Positions 44,791 to 56,700 of a stretch of DNA of 64,000 nt are shown one piece after another (positions within the stretch are counted from its first letter, which is position 1; every line of letters starts with the position of its first letter). A model generated the notes under the pieces. That model had not been told where the DNA came from, did no database searches, and worked only from the letters and a program-made list of their open reading frames with translations. This stretch comes from Madurella fahalii. Its lineage: Eukaryota > Ascomycota > Sordariomycetes > Sordariales. Both the position numbers and the translations under genes were made by a program. The stretch lies in the NCBI GenBank assembly GCA_029876055.1, contig CM056879.1, positions 930,001 to 994,000 of the forward strand, given 5' to 3'.

Positions 44791-47700
44791 GAGCGACTTT
44801 CCGCTTCTCAACATGGGATATGACGGTCTTGACGGCCTATTCACCACCATCCTCCCTCGCCTCGGCGTCTCAGTGGATAATGTGGAAGATACGTACGATA
44901 CCTCTCCCATGCAAACCGGTCTTCTGTTGAGCCAGGCCAAAGATCCCGGCCTGTATCAATGCTCCTTAGTACTACAAGTCGAAGGGACATCGCCCTTTGA
45001 GTCCGTGGATCTGCAACGATTGAGCGACGCCTGGCAGTGCCTTGTAAACCGCCATTCTTCCCTCAGAACAATATTTGTCCCTGACGTTTTCAATGGCGAT
45101 TCATTTTGCCAGGTTGTCCTGAGGAGGGCAGATGTGAGGATCAATCGGATTCGTTGCCCGGCCAGCAAACTTGATGCTGCCTTAAAGGAGAAAGCGCTCA
45201 TCCCGCTCCAGGACGCCATCCCTCCTCACAGGTTGACAATTTTCGAGGTCAACGATGGCAGGACGTACATCAGGATCGATATCAATCACTCTTCTATCGA
45301 TGGCGCCTCCGGTGAGATTCTCATCAGAGATCTCGTTGCCCTGTACGATGGACGCATCCGGCTCCCGGAGCCGACCGTCTACCGCGACTTTGTTTCCCAC
45401 GTCCAGAGTTGCGACCTGGAAAAGGGGCTGCAGTACTGGGCATGCTGCCTCGCCGGAGTCGAACCTTGTCACCTCCCTCTGCTTGACGACGGCATTGCTC
45501 AGGATAGGTCGCTCCAGGCTGTCTGTGTCGAGTCGCCCGTTTCGATCGACTCTCTAAACCGCTTTTGTCAGTCAAACAATATCACCCTACCAACAGTCTT
45601 CAAGCTCGCGTGGTCTCTCGTGCTCCGGGCTTATACCGGCTCCGACAGGGTATGCTTTGGCTACCTCGTCTCGGGCCGGGACTGCCTCGACCCTGACGGC
45701 AAAGAGAATGCCATCGGAGCGTTCGCAAATATCTTGACTTGCCGCGCCGACCTCTCTAACACGCTTGCGTCTGTGCTCAGTGACATTCAGCAAGATTCTC
45801 TGAGCGACCTCCAACACCAGTACTGCTCACTTGCGCACGTCCAGCGGACCGTAAGCTCCCGCAAGCTTGCCGACCAACAGCCAATATTCAACACCATCTT
45901 GAACTTTCAAGTACACTCTCCCGGCGCTGCCGCAGAGTCATCTATTAAATTGAAAGCAGAGTACACAGATGAGCCGACCGAGTTTAGCTGCGTTATAGAC
46001 ATTGCCGTCAGAACGAAAGATCTTCAAATCTCTCTTGCGCACTGGACCTCGTTGGTGTGCCGTAAACAGGCTGAGAACCTCTCCAGTGCCTTTGCCGCCG
46101 CGTTGGCAGCCATTCTTCAGTCGCCCGGCGCAATGCCAGCAAATCGGACGAGCTTGTTTAGCGAGAGCCACAGCAAGCAAATCTGGAGCTGGAACAGCAT
46201 TGTTCCTTCGCGAATCGATATGTCCATCCACGAAGTCGTGTCCGGCCACGCAGCAGCCCGCCCTACCACACCGGCAATCGAGTCCTGGGACGCCAGCTTC
46301 ACGTACGGGCAACTAAACGAGGCAGCCACTATTCTCAGCCATCATCTAGCGCACCTCGGCGTCGGGGTAGGGTCCATCGTCCCCCTCTGCTTTGAGAGGT
46401 CTGCGTGGACCATCGTCTCGATGCTGGCGGTCTTGAAGGCCGGCGGCGCGTTTGTCCTCCTCGACCCAAAACACATATCCGCCGACAGGACTGCGGGAAT
46501 CATCCGGGATACGCGAGCTACGCTACTCGTAGCCGGCGAGAAAGAATCCACGCTGCTCCCCGCCAAGGTGACGGTGCGTACCACTGTCATTGTCGATGGC
46601 GAATGCATGTCCACAATCAGTTCATGCCCCGCCTGCCATCAGCACAGAGAAGGATTGCTGCAGGGCGGAAAACCCATTACGTCCAGTTCTCGGAATCCCG
46701 CGTATATCGTCTTCACGAGCGGAACGACAGGAAAGCCCAAGGGCAGCGTCACGACCCACTCGGCAATCTGTACTGCGGCGGCCGCTCATGGAAAGCGGGT
46801 TGGACTGTCGAGAGAGACGCGCGTTCTACAGTACGCCTCGTACACGTTTGATGCCTGTCTTGCCGAGATACTCGTCGTCCTGTTGTTCGGAGGCTGTGTT
46901 TGCGTGCCCGCTGAGCAAAAGAGAACCGACGATATTGCCGGGGCCATCAATGAAATGATGGTCAACCTCGCAATTCTGACGCCATCCGTCGCCCGCCTTC
47001 TCACGCCGGCCGACGTCCCGACGCTCGAAACGCTCGTCTTGGCCGGCGAGGCCATGTCCGCGGCCGACTTGGTGCGCTGGAGAGGCCATGTCAGGTTGAT
47101 CAACGCTTATGGGCCGAGCGAATGCAGTATTGCCTGTACCATGAACCCTGTTGTGCTCGACGATCCAAGCAACATCGGCAAGGCAGCGGGCAGCGTGTGC
47201 TGGATCGTCGACCCGGAAGACACTGAGCGCCTGGTGCCGATCGGTGCGATCGGCGAGCTCGTTGTGGAGGGCTTCGCCGTGGCGAGCGGCTACTTGAACG
47301 ACGAGGCCAGGACGGTCGAGGTCTTTATCGAACCGCCATCGTGGCTTGCTGGGAGGCGCTTGGACAGCGGGCAGGTCTCGGGTCGCTTGTATAAAACAGG
47401 CGATTTGGTACGATTCAACTCGGACGGGAGCATAAGGTTCATATGCCGAAAAGACACACAGTCCAAGATCCACGGCCAAAGAATCGAGTTTGGTGAGGTT
47501 GAACATCATTTGCTGTCCCGATGCGCCGAGATGGGGGCCGTTGCCGTCGAGGTCATTGAGCCAGACGCGCGCCAGCGCAATCAGACCTTGGCGGTGTTCT
47601 TCACATTCGACGAAGCGGGAGACAATACTTGCCCTCACGCTCCTCCTGTGGAGGGATATGATTCGGGCGTCTTCTTGGACATTCCGAACAATGTCGCCCC

Positions 47701-50700
47701 TCGGCTGCAGCTGGTGCGGGACTCGTTGGCAGACGTCCTGCCCTCGTACATGGTTCCTACCATGTTCATTCCGCTCTCGACCTTCCCCACGACTTTGTCA
47801 GGCAAACTAGATCGGAAGTTCCTTCGCAAAGCAGCCGCAAAATTTCCGGCCAGTCTACTCAACCGATATTCTCTCTCAGTGGTCCTTAGCCAGCAGGCAG
47901 TCGAAACCAAGGCTGAGGAGATGCTACAAAGCGCATGGGCGAAGGTCTTGGGCGCGCCTCTGGAAACCATCGGCCGTGAAACTAGCTTCTTTCGTCTCGG
48001 AGGAGACTCTCTCGGTGCGATGCGCCTCGTATCCATCGCTCGCAACGACTATGGCCTGGATTTCACTGTGGCGGATATCTTCAAGCACCCAAGGTTATGC
48101 GACATGGCCGCCTTGATAGATCGTGACCGTGGCGAAAATAACGGCGTGCAATCCATGGCCGCCATCATGCCATTTACGCTTCTAGGCGAAGCTGAGGCAG
48201 TTGACCGGTTGGTGTCCGTGGCGGCCATGCAATGTCGTGTGGCTAAGGGCCGCATTTTCGATCTCTATCCTTGCACCCCGCTGCAGGAAGGCCTAATGAC
48301 ACTGTCGTTAGAGAAGAAGGGCGCGTACTTTGGCCAAAGCGTGTTTCTTCTACCTGAGACGTTAAATGTCGACCGTCTCAAGCGCGCCTGGGACGTTGTT
48401 GTTGCTGCCAACCCAATCCTCCGCACGAGGATTATCAACGCCGACACGGCAGGATGCTTTCAAGCGGTTCTGGACGATTCCATTACCTGGTTACACCCGA
48501 CATGCTCCAAAGAGCAGTATCTCGCAGACGACCTGAACACCCCTCTCGCCTGGGGTCAACCCCTGAATCGCTTCGCGGTGCTGGCGGCTGCAGGCTCAGA
48601 ACAGGCTCTTCTTGTCTGGACTGCGCATCATGCACTATTTGACCGGTGGAGCCGGAACCTCATTTTTGAGCAGTTAGAAAAGGCATACTACGGTGAGGCA
48701 TTGCCGAGCGTTGTGCCTTTTAACCATTTCATCGCATACATCGCCAGTCGCGACGACGCCGCTTGCGCTGCCTTCTGGACCGCCCAGTTGGTTGGTGATG
48801 CTGCTACACTTCCGCAGCTCCCATCCAGCACATACAACCCGAGAGCCGAGAGTCGTCATGAGCGAGTCGTGGACATTGTGAGCAGAACCGAGTCACACAC
48901 CACCATCCCGACTATTCTCCGTGCTGCTTGGGCACTGGCTATAGGGCGTTATGCAGACGCCGAGGATATCGTGTTTGGCGCGTCCGTATCCGGTCGGAGC
49001 GCCGCCGTTCACCATATTGACAGAATCAGCGGGCCTACCATGGCCACCGTCCCAGTCAAGATCCATCTCGATCGAGAGCTCCCCATCTCAACCTTCCTCG
49101 AGCATGTCCAGGCACAAGCTGCCGACATGATTGCCTTTGAACACTGGGGCCTCCAGAACATCGCTAAAGTGAGCAAAAATACGGCGTTTCGGAATCTACT
49201 CATCGTCCACCACGCCAGTGAACACAATACGGAGTGCACCCCGCTTGGCCTCAGCCTGGCCAGCAATACCCACTCTAGCTACTACACCTACGCGCTCGTT
49301 GTCGAGTGCTTTTTGATGCCTAAAAATAGGATAAAGGTGTCCATGACATACGACTCGGGTGTAGTCCCCTACGTAGTGCAGCTAAGCTCTTGCTTTGAGC
49401 TGCTCATCCAACAGCTCGCCGCCCCTATCGACGATGGCTTGCCCCTTGGCACTCTGGACTACTGCAGTCCTGAGGACAAAGCCTGCATTTTCGGCTGGAA
49501 TCATCAAAGCCCCACGGTTGTTGAAGAATGCATCCACGAACTCGTTGGCAGGAGTGCGAGGCGCAGGCCCGAGGCCGCTGCCGTCTGCTCCAGGACATTC
49601 AACATGACATATGCTGAGCTTGATCTCTTGTCAACAAAGCTTGCGCGGCACCTGGCCTACCTCGGCGTCCGGCCCGAGAAGCCCGTGCCGGCCATCTTTG
49701 AGAAGTCCGGGTGGGCGATCGTGGCACAACTGGCCGTCCTCAAGGCGGGCGGCGTCATGTGCATGCTGGATCCGTCACATCCGATCCAGAGGCTGGAAGA
49801 CAACATCGACACCGCTGACACCGACTTGCTCCTGGCATCTGAGAGATACTCATCACTCCTGCAGCGGGATGGGCGGACCATCCTGTCCATTGGTGCCTCC
49901 ATGGTACAATCCATTTCTGACGCCCACTGCGTCGCTTCCCTTCCGCTTGTTCGTCCCGACAACGCCGCATACATCGTCTTCACCAGCGGGACAACGGGAA
50001 AACCCAAGGGAAGCATAACCGAGCATCGAGCTTTTGTTTCTTCTTCGGCCTCCTATGCAGCCGCAATGCACATCTCGGAGTCCTCCCGCGTGCTGCAGCA
50101 TGCGGCTTTCAGCTTTGACCCGTACATCCTGGAAACCTTCTCCACGTTGATCCAAGGTGGTTGTGTCTGCGTTGTTGAGGATGAAATACGCACCGACCCA
50201 GCCGAGCTGGCCAACGCGATGTGCGCGCTTGACGTTACCTGGGCGACGATGACGCCTTCATTCGGTCGTCTTCTGCCCAAAGACTGCGTACCTACCCTTA
50301 AGACGCTAGTTTTTATAGGAGAAACTATGTCTCGGGTCGACACATCTTGGTCGGGTAAGGTCAGGTTAATGAACTCGTACGGGCCCTCAGAATGCTCAGT
50401 CGTGTCCGCGTTGAACGACAACGTCATGACCGAGTCTGACAACGTGCCTATTGGCAGGGGCGTGGGCAGCCGCTGCTGGATTGTTGAGCCCTACAATCAT
50501 AACCTGCTTGCCCCAGTAGGTCATATCGGCGAACTCCTGCTCGAATCACCCGGCCTGGCACGTGGCTATCTCAAGGAACCCATGAAGACGGCTGAGGTCT
50601 TTATCCACAGCCCGCAGTGGCTACAAGAGATCCGACCCAACAGCCGCCTCTATAAAACGGGAGATTTGGTGCGATACGACCCTGCCGACGGAACCATCCT

Positions 50701-53700
50701 CTTCGTAGGCCGCAAGGATACACAAGTCAAGATCCACGGTCAACGACTGGAGTTGGGAGAGATCGAGCATCACCTCTTCACTCACGAACATGTGAGGGCA
50801 GCCACTGTGACTCTCCCGAAGGCGGGCAGATTTAAGGATAAGTTGGTGGCAACACTCTCGTTGAAGTCAACGGCCGCTAAGAGGACAAGTAACATCGATG
50901 CCAACGGCAATCTCAAGTTGGTGGAGTCATCGAATAAGGCCGTCGTCGTCCGGCAGCTTAACGAACTACGGGGGCATCTGGAAGGCCTCCTTCCCTCGTA
51001 CATGGTTCCGTCAATATGGGCCCCGGTTTACCAAGTTCCGTTGACGAGCTCGCTAAAGGCCGGCAAGCGTGAGGTTACAAGCTGGCTCGAGACTATGAGC
51101 GACGAGATGGTCGGGCAAGTCATGGATCTTAGCCATCCCGAAGAGCCGGGCCGCCACGAAACAGCAACTACGAAAATGGAACACCGGCTACGGGACATCA
51201 TTGCCGATGTTCTGGGTTTGACGGCCGACCAAGTCTCTCCCAACCGCTCTTTCATTGGCCTCGGCGGTGACTCCATCACAGCAATACAAGTCATGGCCCG
51301 CTGCCGCGCCGAGGAGATTTCCCTCAAAACTAAAGACATCCTGCAGAGCAAGACCATAATGCAGCTTGCCGAACGCGCGACGGCGGCTGACACTCCCGTT
51401 GAAGATAAGAAACAAGCCCAAGACAAATCCGTCAACAATACCAACTTTGGTCTCGCGCCGATTCAGAAGTTGTATTTTGAAGCCGGTATCGGGCAGATGC
51501 ACGTGAAACCGGAGCACACCGCCTCGAGCCACTTCAATCAGAGTATTCTCTTGCGTCTCGAGCGAGAAGTAGCGGTCGAAGAGTTAGCTAGGGCGTTTCG
51601 GACGCTCGTGCGGGAGCATTCCATGTTGCGGGCACGCTTCATGCAAGATGACCTTGACGGCACTTGGAATCAGTACACCCAATCTGCAACCGACGAGGCC
51701 TTTGTCTTTCGGCATCACACTCTAGCATCGCAGGATGACATAGATTCTGCCCTCGCCGCTAGCCAACGCTGTCTCGACGCCGTCAACGGCCCCGTCTTTT
51801 CCGTGGACTTGCTCGAGATTGTGGCATCCACCCCTGGCGGAGATCAAAACGAAGAGCAGCTATTATTCATGGCCGCTCACCACCTAGTCATCGACCTGGT
51901 CTCTTGGCGCATCATCCTCGGGGACCTCGAACAGTTCCTTGCTACCGGCAAGCTCTTGAGCAAGAATCCGTTCCCTTTCCGGGCATGGGCGGAAACGCAA
52001 CAGCGGTATGCCGCCGAGAACCTGCAGAGCCCCGAGGAGCTGGCCCGGTTGTTCATTGCCGCCCCGGCTGATTACGGGTATTGGGGAATCTCGCCCATCA
52101 CCAACACATTCGGTGACACGGTCACTAGCGGCTTCACTCTGGATGCTGCAACAACGAGCGCCCTTTTGGGGGCCTGCAATGAATGCTTCGGGACCGAACC
52201 TGCGGACCTCTTCATCGCTGCCATGCTCAGTTCCTTTGGTAGCATTTTTACGGACAGAGAGCTTCCTCCCGCGTACTGCGAAGGGCATGGCCGCGAGTGT
52301 GTGTGGGACAGCAACATTGATTTGTCGAGCACCGTGGGTTGGTTCACCGTTATCTATCCACTCCAGGTACAGCTCGCGCGTGACGGGGGGGCGGTGTTGT
52401 AGATGCCGTCCGCCGTACCAAGGATGCTCGTGTTCGGATCTCGGGCAAGGCTTGGTCATATTTCGCGTCCAGGTTCTTGACGAAGAGAGGATACGGCATT
52501 TTCAAGCACCATTGGCCAATGGAAATTCTCTTCAACTACGTCGGCGGCCACCAGAAACATGAGCGAGAAAACGCACTTTTCGTGCCGGTGCCCTTGACCA
52601 GTCCGCCATCATCTTCTCACCACGCAATTCCCTTCACCGCTGACGTCGGCACCCAGTGCCGGAGATTGGCCGTGTTCGATATCAACGTCGAGGTTGGAAA
52701 CGATGGCAGGGCGGCATTCACTTTTGCCTTCAGCCGCCGGGCATTCCATCAGCCCAAGATTCACCTATGGATTTCCAAGTACCAGCATGCCTTGCTGGAA
52801 GCCGTCGATCAACTCACCGCCATGTCTCCCGAGCCGACGTTGAGCGACTTCCCCCTGATGCCTCTCACATACGAGCATCTGGAGCGTGTCAAGACCGAGG
52901 TGGTCCCCACGCTTAATCTCTCCAGCCCTAACGACATTGCTGACATGTACCCTTGCGGACCGGCGCAAAAGGGCATTCTGATCAGCCAAGCACGCTCAAC
53001 CGGTACCTACAATGAATCTTTCATTTATTCTGTCTCTTTGCGGGGATCGGGGAATGTAGATTTGGACAAACTCTCCATGGCTTGGCAGAGTGTGGTTGCC
53101 CATCACTCATCTCTGCGGTCTGTCATCATCGAAGACCCGTTCGCCACCGGGGAAGGGTACTACCAGGTAGTTCTCAAGTCCTGGTTGCCCCGAATTTTCC
53201 ATCTAGACTGTACTGAAGACGATGAAGACACTGCAGTTGAACGGATGCGCAACATGGCGGCCGCTACAGCCGCGACATCCGGACGCAGCGAGACCGAGCC
53301 GGCTTACGGCATCATCTTCTGCCGCACCGCGACCAAGGTTTATATGGAGCTCGATATTAGCCATGCGCTAATTGACGGGGCTTCGCTGCGTATACTTCTC
53401 CGCGACATTGCGGCTGCCTATGACGGGGTCCCACTGATGCCGGCACACGAAGCGAATCCCCCGATGTACCGGGACTACGTCTCCCACATCAGGAACATCT
53501 CAACGAAAGATTCGATAGATTACTGGGCACAGTATCTTGAAAGCGTACTGCCATGCCATCTGCCGGTCCTACGAGAGGGCTCGCGGGACGCTTCGCGTAA
53601 CGAGGGACTAGACACGCAGTCTCTCCCCATCGAACTCAGCGTATCATCTAAGTCCATCTTCGACTTTTGTCTTGAGCTTGGTCTGACGCCCGCCAACGTG

Positions 53701-56700
53701 TTCCAAGTAGCCTGGGCCCTCGTCTTGCAGCTCTACACCGGACTGGACCAGGTTTGCTTCGGCTATCTAGCTTCCGGACGGGACGCCCCGGTGCACGGCA
53801 TCGACAGCATTATCGGTGTCGTCTGCAACATGTTAGTTTTGAAACTCCACTTGGGCAAAAACAAGACTGGCATTGAGCTACTTCTACAAGCGCAAGAATG
53901 TTGGGCAAACAGCGTCCAGCACCAGTTCGTCTCACTGGCAGACATCCAGCATCACCGTAAAGAACATGCCGCAGCTTCCACGCACGCCGGACATGCTGAG
54001 GCGCTCTTCAATACCGGGCTCTCATGCGTCTGGGAGAGCGGAAGAGGGGAGGCTAAAAGCTCACAATCCTCGCTTGTCTTTGACTTCCTCGGCGGTCGCG
54101 GGGTTTCTGAATACGACGCCGTCATGAGCATCTGGAGGGTACCGGCCAGCGCTAACTTCTGCGGATCATACACTTACAAGACGTCGCACATGACCGTGGC
54201 GCAGGCCGAGAACGTAGTCCATACCTTTTCCAGGGCTATTGAATACATCATGGAGATGAGCGATCGCCGCCTGAGCGAGTGGTGCCTCTTCGTGGAGAGC
54301 GATGTGGGCCGCTTCCCTGGTTTCTCGGCACCAGTTCCAAGCAGGGAGATACTGGACCGGTACTCCAGCGGCGGCATGGCTGACGCCTACGTTGACGAAC
54401 TCATCTCAGCCCGCGCGCAGGACTGCCTTGATAGACCAGCCATCTGCTCCTGGGATGGACAGCTAACGTATGGGGAGCTCGAGGACCTCTCGGCTCGCCT
54501 CGCCAGTCACCTTGCTGCCAATTACCGTGTCGGCCCGGAAGTCCTCGTTCCCGTCTGCATGGAGAAGAGCCTTTGGTTCGTCGTCTCGGTCCTAGGCATC
54601 CTAAAGGCAGGCGGGGCGTTTGTGCCGATGGACGCCACCCAGCCGGCCCGGTTCCAAACCGTCATTGAGCAGACAGCTGCCCAGCTGGTGGTCACTTCCC
54701 CCTCTCTTAAGGGGGGATTCTCTCTGTTTAACCGACTCTCCGTGCTCCCTGTCGATGAGAATTTGATGCAAAAGTTGCCTCGGGGCACAACCTTCTCTCA
54801 CATGCATCGGCACCGAGATCCGGGGAATGCTGCATATGTCATGTTCACCTCAGGCAGTACTGGAACACCCAAGGGCGTGGTGATTGAGCACAGAGCCTGG
54901 TGTTCAAGTGCCCCGGGACAGATTGAGGCGCACGGGATGAATGAGGACACACGCAGGTTGCAATTCGCCTCGCACGCCTTTGACGCCGCTATTGGAGACA
55001 TTCTTGCCACGCTCATGGCAGGGGGCTGTCTCTGCATCCCATCGGAGACGGAGCGTCTGGACAACATCGAGGCGGCTATCACAAAAATGCGTGTCAACAT
55101 GCTCAATGTGTCTCCTTCTCTGCTCAGGGTCCTGAAGCCGGAGAACATTCCCGGAATCCGGACTTTGATCGTTAGCGGAGAGTCGGCGCCCGAACACGAG
55201 CTTCGCAGATGGTGCGGCCGAGCAAGCCTCGTGCTCGCCTATGGACCAACAGAGTGCTCCGTCGAGAGCAGTGCTGCGGCATGCCCATCTGTTGACGCAA
55301 TCAAGCCTAGCAATATCGGAGTCCCGAAAGTGTGCAAGTATTGGGTTGTGAGTACTTCTGACCACAACGTCCTGGTACCGGCTGGAGCTATCGGCGAGCT
55401 TTTGATTGAGGGAGTACGTGCCGCCTAAGATTTACACATTATGATGAGTGGACTCTAACTGACTGGGACGCAGGCAACTCTCGCACGTGGATACCTTGGC
55501 GATCCTGCTCGAACTTCTGCGGCCTTCATCACAAACCCTGCCTGGGCAGTCCGGCGCGGAGAGGAGATCCGGAGGATGTACAAGACTGGGGACTTGGTGC
55601 AGCTGCGCCCGGATGGCTCATACAGGTACATGGGACGTCGGGATAGGCAAGTCAAGGTCCGCGGGAACCGAATCGAGTTGAGCGAGGTCGAGCATCACGT
55701 CTATACCGCGTTAGAGGGCAAGTACCAGGTCGCTGCAGAAGTTGTCGAGGTCGACAGCGACGTCAGGCTCGTAGCCTTTGCTGCCATTGGGAATGAATAC
55801 GACACTAGCAGTACCCAAGACCTCAGGCGCTCGATTTTCGATTTCAACGCTCGACACCGGCTTCAAGCTACCATCGCCGCCGCCTCACCGAGCTACATGG
55901 TTCCCTCGGCTGTCATTCCTCTGCGGGAGATTCCGCTACTGTCATCGCACAAGATTGACCGAAAACAACTGAGGAGTGTCGCCAATGACATATTTACCGC
56001 CAAGAGTGGCCCTACACCATTCATGCTGCCATCCACGGGTCCCGTGTTAACAGCTGTACAGCTGCATATGCGAGAACTCTGGGCTGGAATTCTGAACAGG
56101 GATCCAGAGTTGATCACTTTGGAACACAGCTTCCTCGAACAAGGGGGCGACTCGATCCTCGCCATCAAGCTTGTCAGCGCATGTCGGTCTTCGGGCCTCG
56201 TGGTCTCGGTAGCCGATGTCCTCCGCAACCAGAGCCTCGCGGATTTGTGTCAACCTCTCGAGAGTCTCGAGCAGAAACAGAGTTCAAAGCAATCTCTCCC
56301 GGTCGTACGGAAGCCTTTTTCTTCGCTCGGGCCTCTCAACAATGCTCAGTTCCTGGAAAACGTCATATGTGCCCAGGTAGGCGCTGGCACAGCCAACATC
56401 GAGGACGTTGCAGAGGCGACTACTATGCAGAACAACTTCATTGCGAACGGCGCTATGAAAGGCTGCAGTAGCATCAACTATTTCATCTTCGAGTTTGCGG
56501 GAAGGATCGACGAGTCGCGGCTTCAAGCTGCTTGTCAAACTTTGGTAGCGAAGCATCCCATCCTTCGCACCACTTTCGTCCCTTTCAAGCGTCGTGTCTT
56601 CCAGGTCGTACTGCGCTCCATAGCCCCCGAGTTTCGCTCCTATCGCTGCCCCGAATCGCAACAGAAACAGCTCGCGGACAAGCTAGTGGAGGCCGACCGG

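Noticed and set aside
46826..47638. 270-codon minus-strand open frame inside the NRPS
   Set aside because: It is antisense to adenylation domain A2, whose plus-strand frame shows all family motifs; the minus frame has none. Similar antisense frames across 41-58 kb were dropped for the same reason.
52361..52402. Very short intron as explanation of the NRPS frame break
   Set aside because: The only local GT..AG pair gives about 37 nt and does not restore the E2 frame, so a missing base at the G7 tract is the better reading.
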